Source: Methanospirillum hungatei
GTDB lineage: Archaea > Halobacteriota > Methanomicrobia > Methanomicrobiales > Methanospirillaceae
NCBI RefSeq assembly: GCF_019263745.1
Contig: NZ_CP077107.1
Coordinates: forward strand, 1,860,001 to 1,924,000
Direction of reading: 5' to 3'
Length of the DNA stretch: 64,000 nucleotides
Numbering within the stretch: position 1 is the stretch's first letter; the number at the start of each line of letters is the position of its first letter. Below the pieces are notes generated by a model. The model ran no database searches and was not told where the DNA came from. It saw nothing but the letters and a program-made list of their open reading frames with translations. Shown here in pieces: positions 46,176 to 55,008 of this stretch. The position numbers and the translations under genes are program-made.

Positions 46176-47729
46176 TCATCGTCCTACTTCCCATGACACG
46201 ATATTTCGTATGGTCGGATCAAAGATAACACCAATCTCGTATACAGAAAGTTCTGTCCCATAATATTTTTGAGCATATCCCTTCATCCGAATCTGATCAA
46301 GAGGTCTTTTCTCAATTCCCAGATTAGGACCGAGAACCTTAAACTCAAAGATCCAGATGGCATTATGTGTTTGAACAGTCAGATCTATCCTTCCATGATT
46401 TGTAGTATCTTCCGGAATTACCTGGTATCCAAGAGATGCAAAGCAGGTGTAAAAAACACTCGCATAATACCCTTCGAACCGTGCGATTTGGTTTTTTCGA
46501 TACCAGTCATGAGGAATGGATGCAAAAAACCTTAAAAAGAAATCATGGAGTCCAGAGATATTTTCTGTTTCAAGCAGATCATATAGGCTGGACCGGTAGT
46601 ATGTAATATTTCTGCCAGTTAGTGCTTCAGAGAAAAGGATGTTTAATGATGTCCTTACTTCAATATTCGGGTATCCTATGATGCAGGACAGACCTCGCAC
46701 TGCATCTGCAGTCCATTCCCGGATGGTCAGGTACCCACTCTGATAAAGCAGAGTCTCCATCCTAATCTGTTCAGGATCAAATGAACCGAGGATCTCTTCA
46801 CCAATGACCATACCATCATAGTCGGCAGGAGACCTGGGATCTGCTTTCCAGATTTTTAAAAGAAATGATGGAGTCCCTGTCTCAAACCAAAAAGGCCTGA
46901 ATACTCCCTCGTCAAAAAATAATAAAATATCAAATGGATTGTAAACTGATTCCCCCAGCCATGAATATCCATTATACCATCTTGAAATCTCTTTAAGATC
47001 AAATGATGTGACCCTTTCCCGAAAAACAGTGAGCAGATCTTCTTCTGTATACCCACATATAGATGAATACCGCTTATCAAGGGTGATATCTTTCAGGTTA
47101 TTCAAACCAGAAAAGATACCGGTCTTTGAAAATTTTGATACGCCAGTCAAAAAGACAAACCGAATATACACATCAAGGGGTTTAATGGCCCCATAAAAAT
47201 CCTTGAGTTGATCCCTTAAATTTACTACAACGGATAGATCTTCCAGATTGTCAAGAATTGGTTTGTCATACTCGTCAACAAGAAGAACTACTTGAGTTTT
47301 ACTAATCTCTGCGATTTGAGGAATGAGGTATAGCATCCGCTCGCCAGGTGAGCCCTCTGTTTGTCTTGTCTGAAAACGATCTTCCCATTCATCGAGTAAC
47401 CTGTCAAGACGTTCCCGAAGATCCTCCGGTTTCCGGATAGTACCCCCTGCAAAATCTACCCGTAGGACCGGGTATATTTTCTCAAAATCCCATCCGGAAT
47501 CAGGAGTCGTGAGATATAGACCTTCAAAGAGGTCTTTTCTACCGGAAAATGCACAATCCAGAGTATCTATAAAGAGACTTTTTCCAAAACGGCGAGGTCT
47601 TGAAAGAAAGTAGTATTTGCCTGTGTTGTATAGGGATGAAATATACCTGGTTTTGTCGACATACAAATAATTGTGGGTTCTTATCTCTGAAAACGATTGA
47701 ATTCCTATTGGAAGATTTGAACCGGGCAT
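46176..47729 (-). CDS. AAA-ATPase-like protein with PD-(D/E)XK nuclease-family domain (DUF1703), paralogue 2
   Basis: 517 residues, closely similar along its length to the protein at 3000-4577. YVDKTRYISS, FLSRPRRFGKSLFIDTL (P-loop-like), VVLLVDEYDKPI (Walker B-like), ITLDKRYSSICGYTEEDL, and the C-terminal GRIDLTVQ and WIFEFKVLG (PD-(D/E)XK). ATG 47729 precedes the conserved LPIGIQSFSEIRT. Function unknown. It stands alone, downstream of a decayed region and upstream of the protease gene's promoter. Confidence 0.85.
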   Translation of the reverse strand: MPGSNLPIGIQSFSEIRTHNYLYVDKTRYISSLYNTGKYYFLSRPRRFGKSLFIDTLDCAFSGRKDLFEGLYLTTPDSGWDFEKIYPVLRVDFAGGTIRKPEDLRERLDRLLDEWEDRFQTRQTEGSPGERMLYLIPQIAEISKTQVVLLVDEYDKPILDNLEDLSVVVNLRDQLKDFYGAIKPLDVYIRFVFLTGVSKFSKTGIFSGLNNLKDITLDKRYSSICGYTEEDLLTVFRERVTSFDLKEISRWYNGYSWLGESVYNPFDILLFFDEGVFRPFWFETGTPSFLLKIWKADPRSPADYDGMVIGEEILGSFDPEQIRMETLLYQSGYLTIREWTADAVRGLSCIIGYPNIEVRTSLNILFSEALTGRNITYYRSSLYDLLETENISGLHDFFLRFFASIPHDWYRKNQIARFEGYYASVFYTCFASLGYQVIPEDTTNHGRIDLTVQTHNAIWIFEFKVLGPNLGIEKRPLDQIRMKGYAQKYYGTELSVYEIGVIFDPTIRNIVSWEVGR

Positions 47730-48141
47730 ATCTTTTCTATATTATATTTGGAAAGCCTTCAGGATTTGTATAGAAAGATGATTTATATACGAATGCCGGT
47801 TCACCAAGGCTATCCACCAAAAAGTGGAACTGAGTGGAATAGTATGCTGAAATACTACTCATGAGTGCAATTACAAGGTCATCCGATACTTCCCTGCTAA
47901 TCTTGAGGATCCCAACAACAATTATGAAATATCATGAAAAATGAACAGATGGATAAGAGAGAAGGATTTTAAACGAGTTAAAAAAATGCAGATATTGCTG
48001 TAACACAAAATGAGACTGAAAAATCAATAAACCATTTATCAAATACCATTGAGTTTTAACTCTTCGATCAGCAAGAGCGATGTAATCATATTATCAAAGA
48101 AGGCTGATTTCTATCGTCAAAAATAGTAAAATTTAGAATAA
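47730..48141. other. Intergenic region with a possible gene relic
   Basis: About 410 bases. On the minus strand 47737-47862 is an open frame of 41 codons from ATG (MSSISAYYSTQFHF), and the frame stays open upstream for about 20 more codons without a start. I recognise no family. The remainder is AT-rich without visible features. Confidence 0.3.
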
Positions 48142-48546
48142 TTATTTCTTTTTCTTATCCATAGCCTGCTGTTTGACCAGGTTCCGGATACGATCCGCAG
48201 TACTCCCTTTGAAATCCACAAGATCACGTTCATGGACCGTCATTGCAGATTCTGATGAGGGCACATCGGTAATTGCATCGGCCAAGACATGATCCAGTTT
48301 CTTTGCCCGCTCCCAGCATTCAAGTGCTTCATCATTCCGGCCCAGCCCTCCAGATAATGTGATTGCCTTAAACGCCCAGAGGTCCGGATTAGAGGGGTAT
48401 ATCGCAAGCGCCTGATCATATTTATCTACCGCCTCCTCGTACTTCCCCTGGTAGGCAAGTTGATCTGCTTCCAGTGCAAACGCATCTGCCTTATTGAGAA
48501 GCACATCACGCTTACTAAGAAATTTATGAGTAGTATTTTCTGCCAT
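48142..48546 (-). CDS. Small TPR-repeat protein
   Basis: 134 residues. Two tetratricopeptide-like units: residues about 20-52 (ADQLAYQGKYEEAVDKYDQALAIYP is split across the first TPR) and about 53-87 (PDLWAFKAITLSGGLGRNDEALECW). The tail is Lys-rich (QQAMDKKKK). No signal peptide, so cytoplasmic; probably an adaptor. It diverges from the 328-residue protein gene across 107 bases. Confidence 0.75.
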   Translation of the reverse strand: MAENTTHKFLSKRDVLLNKADAFALEADQLAYQGKYEEAVDKYDQALAIYPSNPDLWAFKAITLSGGLGRNDEALECWERAKKLDHVLADAITDVPSSESAMTVHERDLVDFKGSTADRIRNLVKQQAMDKKKK

Positions 48547-48653
48547 ATTCCTGATTCTTTCTCATTGGTTGGATCAATATTTATGCTTTCACTATATGAA
48601 AAATGACACATTCACATCGCTGCCGTAAAATACGATGATGACCAAATATCTCG

Positions 48654-49640
48654 ATGTCCATGGAAAATAAGTACGAGATATCATCCTCTCTTCAGTCTCT
48701 CCTCGATCATATTGAAGAACAGCTGGGAACAACGATTCACCTTTCCCGGAAACAGGAAGCTCCTCGGAAAGGAATATTGCTGGATCAATATACATATCCG
48801 GGCTCACGAAATGTCATCGCATTTTCCAATCAGCAGATAGGAATGCTCAAAGACTTTGTGATTGCCCAGAATGCAATAAAACTCCTGCTCAGGGGTATTG
48901 CCGCGAAAAATAATGGATTTAAAGTCCTCTCTTTTGATGCTAAATCTGCAACCGCCGGCATGGAGCAGATCTACCTTGATGTCTTAAAGGATGAAAAGAC
49001 CAGGCATCTTGACTTTTGGATCAAGAAGAAACTGATGTTTTATCTATACATGCTCTTTCACGAGTCAATAATCGATCTTCCATGGACGTTGCTCTCAAAT
49101 GTCGTTGTAGCGAAACTCTGTCCGGTTATGCGTAACGCGCAGGTATATTATCTCATGAAAGAGAGCATGCGTGATATGCATGATCTGGTTTCATTTAAGG
49201 ACTATATTCCACGGCGATATTTTGTCATGCATAACGGGATGTTCTTCGCCCGAGACCTGATGCTCGGTGAGGTCATGAGCGAGATGAAATTGAACCCCAT
49301 GATCAATATTCCTGAACTGAAAAAATTCAAAAACCTGAACCTCATGGAGATGCTCACGCACCGGTGGCAGAAAAATCCGTGGTACCAGACCAAACTTGTT
49401 GGTGATGCCATGGTCAATATCTTAAAAGAACTCAAAGTTGCTTCGGTTTGTGAACATCCCCGTCCGGAGACATATTATCAGATATACCAGGTGGGAGAGG
49501 AGATAACAAACCGGTGGATCCGACTGATGCAGATTGAGAAATATTATTTCTGGGACACTCCTGCACATCAGGCTGCGGCGATCAAAAACCAGGATGAGTT
49601 CGAAAAAGAAGCGCGTATGACGATTTTTGGTGAAGTCTAA
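48654..49640 (+). CDS. Unrecognised protein of 328 residues
   Basis: A complete, well-formed ORF without a signal peptide. It is helical and rich in Met, Lys and aromatic residues; a FHESIIDLPWTLL segment near residue 137 is hydrophobic but interrupted by charges. I do not recognise a domain. The ATG at 48660 (MENKYEI) is an alternative start. The HEAT-repeat membrane protein follows 20 bases downstream, so they are probably co-transcribed and may act together. Confidence 0.6.
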   Translation: MSMENKYEISSSLQSLLDHIEEQLGTTIHLSRKQEAPRKGILLDQYTYPGSRNVIAFSNQQIGMLKDFVIAQNAIKLLLRGIAAKNNGFKVLSFDAKSATAGMEQIYLDVLKDEKTRHLDFWIKKKLMFYLYMLFHESIIDLPWTLLSNVVVAKLCPVMRNAQVYYLMKESMRDMHDLVSFKDYIPRRYFVMHNGMFFARDLMLGEVMSEMKLNPMINIPELKKFKNLNLMEMLTHRWQKNPWYQTKLVGDAMVNILKELKVASVCEHPRPETYYQIYQVGEEITNRWIRLMQIEKYYFWDTPAHQAAAIKNQDEFEKEARMTIFGEV

Positions 49641-49660
49641 TCTGCATTTTGGAGATGACA

Positions 49661-50773
49661 GTGCTCGATAAGATCCTGACTTACATTCATGTGCACCGGG
49701 GATACATAGAACCCGGAAAAATTCTTATCATAGCACTTTTAGCGCTCATTTCACTTTTTGTATCAATCTATGTTCTCTGGGAGAGTCCTTGGACAGGATT
49801 TCGGTTTATTTATGTCTTCATTCCCCACCTGTATTTAATACCAATCATTCTTCTGGCACTCTGGTATCCGAAATCCGGCTTAAGATTGGTTGGTATTATT
49901 CTGGTATCAGTAATCTTGTTTGCAATATTTGCTGACGTGTTTGGGTATCAGTTTAGTATTGCATTTGTGATGCTCTATACCGGTCTGGATCTTGCAACCA
50001 TTATGGTCCTTCTCCTTTATGTGAAAGACCGCAGGCTTGTTGAGATGGTTTTGACAGACCTGATTGAAAGGGGAGAGCGGAAAAAAGAAGAAACCTTCTC
50101 TAAGTTTTGTGGGGATTTTGACACTATTATTAATGCACTTGGGAGTGAGGATGAAAAAGAGAGAGAAGAGGCAGTAGATGCTCTTTCCGAATTATCTGAT
50201 CCACGTATTGTTCTCCCCCTGATTCATGCATTAAGCGATGATAGTGCATATGTCCGTCGAAGTGCTGCTGATGCATTGGGCCGGACCGGGGCCATAAAAG
50301 CGGTCAAACCGCTTATGAAAGCTCTGACTGACGATGACCGGTATGTGAAGGAAACTGCGGCTGAGGCACTCGGGCATCTGGGAGATTTGGCTGTGCCAGA
50401 GTTAATGCAGGGAGTGCATGATAAAGACTGGAGAGTCCGGGTCGGATCCCTCGTAGCCTTACGGGTCACGTCTGGAAAAATACCAACTCTTGATCCCATA
50501 ATCGGGGCATTATACGATGAATCTCATTATGTCAGACGAGAGGCTGTAAAAACCTTGGGGAGAATTGGTAACTCAACCATTACACCATATATTATCCAGG
50601 CTACGAAAGATACTGATGCAGGAGTCAGACTTCGGGCAATCAAGGCTCTTGGAAAATTAGGCGGTGAGGATGAGATCATTTCTGTTCTGAACCGGTGTTC
50701 ACAGGATGAAGATAGTGTCGTCCGGGTCAGAGCACGGGAAGAGCTGGATAAAATGAAGAGAGATGAGGATTGA
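49661..50773 (+). CDS. Membrane protein with C-terminal HEAT-like repeats
   Basis: About 370 residues. The N-terminal 130 residues have four hydrophobic segments (for example ILIIALLALISLFVSIYVL). From about residue 155 come five to six PBS-lyase-type HEAT repeats: DPRIVLPLIHALSDDSAYVR, AIKAVKPLMKALTDDDRYVK and so on, each with the ADALG/AEALG helix. Such repeats form protein-binding solenoids. GGAGATGA at 49651-49658 gives ideal spacing to the GTG at 49661, whereas the ATG at 49655 would sit inside this ribosome binding site; GTG is therefore chosen. Confidence 0.78.
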   Translation: MLDKILTYIHVHRGYIEPGKILIIALLALISLFVSIYVLWESPWTGFRFIYVFIPHLYLIPIILLALWYPKSGLRLVGIILVSVILFAIFADVFGYQFSIAFVMLYTGLDLATIMVLLLYVKDRRLVEMVLTDLIERGERKKEETFSKFCGDFDTIINALGSEDEKEREEAVDALSELSDPRIVLPLIHALSDDSAYVRRSAADALGRTGAIKAVKPLMKALTDDDRYVKETAAEALGHLGDLAVPELMQGVHDKDWRVRVGSLVALRVTSGKIPTLDPIIGALYDESHYVRREAVKTLGRIGNSTITPYIIQATKDTDAGVRLRAIKALGKLGGEDEIISVLNRCSQDEDSVVRVRAREELDKMKRDED

Positions 50774-50835
50774 CAAGATATTTGATAACAAATCCGGTCG
50801 GGTATCTGTTTTATGGGTGGTATAGGTGAGGTTTT

Positions 50836-52533
50836 TTATGGTTTATCTGGAATTTTTTCTCTCACGAAAATTCGTTTTCCCTGTAGAATGATTGCAAGAG
50901 ACCTCACCTGTTGTGGAGGAATACCGGCATTGTGAACTGCTGCATGATATACATTCTTATGTATCTGGGTCAATGCACGGGTACAAGCCTCTTCGATATT
51001 TTCTTCCAGACCGATTGACTTGAACTCAATAATGTAACCTGTCTGGTATCGGGAAGTTTTTGGGATCATGAGGATATCAGCCCGGCCATATCCTGATTCT
51101 GTATTTGATTTGATCTCGTAGACAATCCTCAAATTCGCAAGGAGGCCTAGGACAAATGCATGAAAGACCGCTTCTGGTAGTTTCGCGAGATCATACATGC
51201 TGACAAGGGTCAAGGTGAGTTCCTGAAGTACCTGCTCAAGAACGATTGATGGTTTATCTTCCAGAAAAACGGAGATAAATTGTTTTACACCTGGCTGAAC
51301 TCCATCTTCCAGTGTATAATTTACAAACTGACGATAGGCAACAGCTATCTCCTGATTTGGAATTTTTAACGAATATGTCAGGAGGGTTTCATCATATTCC
51401 GCCCACTCCGGAGTGTCAGCATTCAGGTAACCGGAGTAGTATAAAAAACTCCAGATATTGACAGGGCTCTTTCCAATATCGCGAAAGGTGATGGTCTCGT
51501 TGATCGGATACCTGAGTTCTTCTCCGGATAACAGGCGTTCCAGATCTTTTTTGATCTCAAGGCCTCCTCCATTGAGTTCTTCGTATATGAGTGCGTTTGA
51601 TGAGGTGTTCAGCCAGTGTGGTCCTGGAGGAGCGGGAAAATTATCTATGTAATTCGAGACAGACCAGGGATTATATATCGTTTTTGTACCGAAGGAATAT
51701 CCATTATACCATTCACGAACGGTTTTTGCCTGATCAATGAGATGGAAGTCAATTAGGATTTTTTCAACCTCCTCTTCGGTAAACCCAAATTGGTGGGCTA
51801 ATGTATTGGGGAGCAAGGTTGTGCAGATCTTGAGATTGTTTAGTTCGGAGAAAATAGACTCTTTTGCAATTCGCAGGATACCTGTAATAACGGCACGGTA
51901 CAAAGAAGACGCATTATCGTGTTTGAGACCCCCTCCAAGCCAGAACCTCATGAACTGAGAGATTTCTTCGTAATATCCGTTTGTCCATGCTTCAATCATC
52001 GGTGCATCATACTCATCGATGATTACCACAACCGGTTTTTGATAATACTGGTAACAATTGAGGATGAGCTCTTTCAGGCTCCCATAGAGATCATCAACGT
52101 CTGCCTGTTCTCTACAGATACGTAAAAAACGATCCTTTTTTCCATTATCCAGAGAGGAAATCAGAACAGAAAAGGAAGAGAAAAGGCGCGACATTTCGGT
52201 TCGTACTGCTGCAAGAAAACTCTCATATGAAGACCTTTTGAAATCTTTTAAACTAATAAAGATGACTGGGTACTGACCCTGGTACTCCATGTATTGAGGA
52301 TATTTTATAATCTCAAGACCCTCGAAAAGATATGCATTGCTTGTCTCGTTTTTTTCAAAAAAGTACCGGAGCATGGTCATGTTGAGGGTCTTGCCAAACC
52401 TCCGGGGACGAGGGAGCAGGGTAACATCACTTCCTTCTATTATTTCCTTTATCAAGAGGGATTTATCTACGAAGTAGCCATTTTCATCACGCAGTTTTTT
52501 AAAATCGTCTGTGCCGATCCGGAATTGTGGCAT
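50836..52533 (-). CDS. AAA-ATPase-like protein with PD-(D/E)XK nuclease-family domain (DUF1703), divergent type
   Basis: About 565 residues. IGTDDFKKLRDENGYFVDKSLL, the P-loop-like LLPRPRRFGKTLNMTML, VVVIIDEYDAPMIEAW (Walker B-like), and the C-terminal SGYGRADILMIP and GYIIEFKSIG (D and ExK of the PD-(D/E)XK fold). This is the other common subgroup of the family, only distantly related to the two at 3000 and 46176. The open frame extends to a TTG at 52572, but MPQFRIGTDDF at 52533 with AGGA upstream is the usual start. A decayed copy of its 3' end lies at 52630-52711. Confidence 0.85.
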   Translation of the reverse strand: MPQFRIGTDDFKKLRDENGYFVDKSLLIKEIIEGSDVTLLPRPRRFGKTLNMTMLRYFFEKNETSNAYLFEGLEIIKYPQYMEYQGQYPVIFISLKDFKRSSYESFLAAVRTEMSRLFSSFSVLISSLDNGKKDRFLRICREQADVDDLYGSLKELILNCYQYYQKPVVVIIDEYDAPMIEAWTNGYYEEISQFMRFWLGGGLKHDNASSLYRAVITGILRIAKESIFSELNNLKICTTLLPNTLAHQFGFTEEEVEKILIDFHLIDQAKTVREWYNGYSFGTKTIYNPWSVSNYIDNFPAPPGPHWLNTSSNALIYEELNGGGLEIKKDLERLLSGEELRYPINETITFRDIGKSPVNIWSFLYYSGYLNADTPEWAEYDETLLTYSLKIPNQEIAVAYRQFVNYTLEDGVQPGVKQFISVFLEDKPSIVLEQVLQELTLTLVSMYDLAKLPEAVFHAFVLGLLANLRIVYEIKSNTESGYGRADILMIPKTSRYQTGYIIEFKSIGLEENIEEACTRALTQIHKNVYHAAVHNAGIPPQQVRSLAIILQGKRIFVREKIPDKP

Positions 52534-52629
52534 ATTGGAATCCTGAGTTAATGAATGATAATTATCCTTCAACGCAGATATGAGTTTTTAATATTGAATA
52601 ATGGTTGTCCGGTGTTATTTTTTTTAGTT

Positions 52630-52711
52630 TTATCGGGAGTTTTTTTCATGACGTGAATTCGGTTTCCCTACTGAATGATTGCGAAAGACCGCGCCTGTAG
52701 TGGAGGAGAAA
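52630..52711 (-). pseudogene. Relic of a DUF1703 gene 3' end
   Basis: The minus strand reads PPLQARSFAII, a stop codon, then GNRIHVMKKTPDKT. This aligns with the C terminus of the intact gene upstream (PPQQVRSLAIILQGKRIF then VREKIPDKP). About 80 bases remain, so a second copy once stood here or a tandem duplication was deleted. Confidence 0.6.
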
Positions 52712-53036
52712 CGAGATTATATATACTAATTAAAAATTAGAGTGTTTAATCAGTTCTGTTATTGGCAATGGTCCCATATTCACTATGAATAATATTGTAT
52801 CCAAATCAGGAACGCGCCGTGATTTTTCTAAATTTTTCTATTTGATTAAAAAAAGGAAATAAACTGATAAAGCAAGATAAATCAAAATATCTTTAGGATC
52901 GCGATAATTACCAATAATTGAGATATGTGAAAAAAACCAATACCCAGAATATTTTCTCAAAGATTACTATTTCATTGATCACACGACTCGAAAAGTATTT
53001 TATTCCAATTTAAAAAGTACTAAAAGGGGATAACAC
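52712..53036. other. Intergenic region upstream of the first archaellin
   Basis: About 325 AT-rich bases. No ORF is recognised. AAAAGTATTTTATTCC near 52990-53005 could serve as TATA element and GGGGAT at 53026-53031 as ribosome binding site for the gene at 53037. Confidence 0.35.
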
Positions 53037-53582
53037 ATGTATGCAAAAAATGAGGGATTCACTGGGCTTGAATCAGCTATTATTCTAATAGCATTCGTCG
53101 TTGTGGCAGCAGTTTTTGGAATGTCAGTCTTAAGCTCTGGGTTTTTTACCGCAGGAAAGACAGAAGAAGTTACCGTTTCCGGATACAAACAAGCATCTTC
53201 AGCGATGTACATGGAAGGGGCAGTTTATGCATACCTTGGAAATGATAACCGATTGGATCATGTTGAATTTTCTGCAGGTGTTCTAGAAACAGGCCAACCT
53301 CAGGATTTGTCCAAGCTCGTTATTGTATATACCCATTCATCCAATGGAGAGATAAGAACATATGAATATGGAGGTCCAGGGGGGGCCGTTGGCTTGAAAT
53401 TCGGAGTTGAACATGGACCTATTATGTTTCCGGGAGATAAGCAAATATTTACTCTGAAAGATGTTGGCGGACCCATACCTGCAGGTTGGTTTACTATTGA
53501 ATTAAAGCCACAAATGGGACCATCTACCTTTGTTACGTATCATTTAAGTCAGACATTTGCCGGGGGGCCTGTTTTATACTAA
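53037..53582 (+). CDS. flaB: Archaellin-family protein (divergent)
   Basis: 181 residues. A short charged leader MYAKNEG is followed by FTGLESAIILIAFVVVAAVF, the class III signal peptide and assembly helix of archaellins; FlaK-type peptidase would cut after Gly7. The C-terminal domain is beta-rich and ends PSTFVTYHLSQTFAGG, parallel to the other two archaellins but with low similarity (about one third). GGGGATAACAC precedes the ATG. It may form a minor or basal filament subunit. Confidence 0.85.
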   Translation: MYAKNEGFTGLESAIILIAFVVVAAVFGMSVLSSGFFTAGKTEEVTVSGYKQASSAMYMEGAVYAYLGNDNRLDHVEFSAGVLETGQPQDLSKLVIVYTHSSNGEIRTYEYGGPGGAVGLKFGVEHGPIMFPGDKQIFTLKDVGGPIPAGWFTIELKPQMGPSTFVTYHLSQTFAGGPVLY

Positions 53583-53659
53583 CAAATCTTATTTTTACGA
53601 GCAAATGAGGTTAGAGAGGATTTTCATTTTATAAATCACGAAACTGGAACCAAACATTA

Positions 53660-53720
53660 CTTTTATATATAAATAAAGCAATAGTGAGATAGTCTGGGTG
53701 ATCCAGACAGGTGAATAGAC
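53660..53720 (+). promoter_or_regulatory. Archaellin promoter and leader with hairpin (copy 1)
   Basis: TATA box TTATATATAA at 53663-53672; hairpin GTCTGG (53692-53697), loop GTGAT, CCAGAC (53703-53708); ribosome binding site AGGTGA at 53709-53714, 6 nt before the ATG at 53721. The segment recurs nearly unchanged at 54390-54450. Confidence 0.8.
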
Positions 53721-54248
53721 ATGAAGAAAGAAGCAGCATTTTCCGGTCTCGAAGCGGCAATCGTCCTGATTGCCTTTGTTGTAGTGGCCGCAGTGTTTTC
53801 CTATGTCATGCTGGGTGCGGGATTTTTCGCTACTCAGAAGTCACAGGAAGTTACCTATTCAGGTGTAAAACAGTCGACATCAAACCTCGTACTAGATGGT
53901 CAATTATATGGGAACTACGATAGTACAGATGGCGATGTAGATACGATTGAATTTTATCTATCAATTCCAGAAGGTGGTCAGCCACAAGATATTGGCGAAG
54001 TCGTTTTTGTTTATAGTTTAGAAGGCGGTATTGGGGAAGAGAGAACTCTTGGTACCGGTATTACAATTGACCCAGCATTAACGAATGATATTCTTGTCCC
54101 TACCGAAAAGGTAAAGGTCACGTTAACTCCAACCGACACACCAGTACCAGGTGAGACATTTACTATTGAAATCAAACCAAAAATTGGAGCATCTACTCTT
54201 ATCGCCAAGACCCTAGCTACGGGATACACTGGCGGAGTGATTATTTAA
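53721..54248 (+). CDS. flaB: Archaellin
   Basis: 175 residues. MKKEA leader, then AFSGLEAAIVLIAFVVVAAV, the conserved archaellin N-terminal helix with the class III signal peptide, and VMLGAGFFATQKSQEVTYSG. The C-terminal domain forms the filament surface and is the part that differs between copies. It belongs to the type studied as the main filament protein of Methanospirillum hungatei. No Asn-x-Ser/Thr cluster is prominent. It has its own promoter. Confidence 0.95.
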   Translation: MKKEAAFSGLEAAIVLIAFVVVAAVFSYVMLGAGFFATQKSQEVTYSGVKQSTSNLVLDGQLYGNYDSTDGDVDTIEFYLSIPEGGQPQDIGEVVFVYSLEGGIGEERTLGTGITIDPALTNDILVPTEKVKVTLTPTDTPVPGETFTIEIKPKIGASTLIAKTLATGYTGGVII

Positions 54249-54389
54249 TTCAACTTTTTCTCAATCTTTCTTTTTGGTTATTTCTACTGTAAATTTTCAT
54301 GCAAAGAACAATTGTTCAAAAACAATGTTCGAGAATTAGTATACTAACTTTAAATTTTGATTCTAAATTATAAAGAGTTCAGACCACTA

Positions 54390-54450
54390 GTTTTATATAT
54401 AAATAAAGCAATAGTGAGATAGTCTGGGTGATCCAGACAGGTGAATAGAC
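54390..54450 (+). promoter_or_regulatory. Archaellin promoter and leader with hairpin (copy 2)
   Basis: Identical in layout to the element at 53660: TATA box at 54393-54402, GTCTGG stem at 54422-54427 and CCAGAC at 54433-54438, AGGTGA at 54439-54444, ATG at 54451. Confidence 0.8.
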
Positions 54451-54972
54451 ATGAAGAAAGAAGCAGCATTTTCCGGTCTCGAAGCAGCAATCGTTCTGAT
54501 TGCCTTTGTTGTTGTGGCCGCAGTGTTTTCATATGTCATGCTGGGAGCAGGATTCTTTGCTACTCAGAAGTCTCAGGAAGTTACCTATTCAGGTGTGAAA
54601 CAGTCGACATCTAATCTCGTATTAGATGGACAATTGTATGGAAGTCTTACAGGAACAACAACGAACAAGATCAATCTTTACCTTTCAATTCCTGAAGGTG
54701 GACAACCTCAGAAAATGAGAGAAGTCACATATGTATGGAGTTTGAGCGGTGGAAAAGCAAGAGATTTAAGTGGTTCAGCCGGCTATACTGCAGTTGGTAG
54801 CGCTGGAACGACTATTCTTCGGCCAACAGAAAAGATAAAGGTCACATTGAATCCAAATCCAGGTCCGGCACCGGGGAATTCGTTTACCATTGAAATTAAA
54901 CCAAAAGTTGGTGCATCTACACTTGTTGCAAAAACACTTGCAACCGGGTATGATGGTGGAGTAATCATTTAA
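54451..54972 (+). CDS. flaB: Archaellin
   Basis: 173 residues. The first 55 residues are identical to those of the gene at 53721 apart from silent DNA changes, and the end (IEIKPKVGASTLVAKTLATGY) is nearly so; the central surface part differs (for example KMREVTYVWSLSGGKARDL). It has its own promoter, so the two can be expressed separately and both could enter the filament. Downstream TTACCCTCTTTTTTG may be a T-rich terminator. Confidence 0.95.
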   Translation: MKKEAAFSGLEAAIVLIAFVVVAAVFSYVMLGAGFFATQKSQEVTYSGVKQSTSNLVLDGQLYGSLTGTTTNKINLYLSIPEGGQPQKMREVTYVWSLSGGKARDLSGSAGYTAVGSAGTTILRPTEKIKVTLNPNPGPAPGNSFTIEIKPKVGASTLVAKTLATGYDGGVII

Positions 54973-54990
54973 ATTACCCTCTTTTTTGAT
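54973..54990 (+). terminator. T-rich transcription terminator candidate after the archaellin
   Basis: CCCTCTTTTTTG follows the stop at 54972. Archaeal terminators are short T tracts on the coding strand. A similar tract (TTTTTC, CTTTTTGG) follows the archaellin at 54248. Confidence 0.3.
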
Positions 54991-55008
54991 CCAATTGATC
55001 TGTTCATA

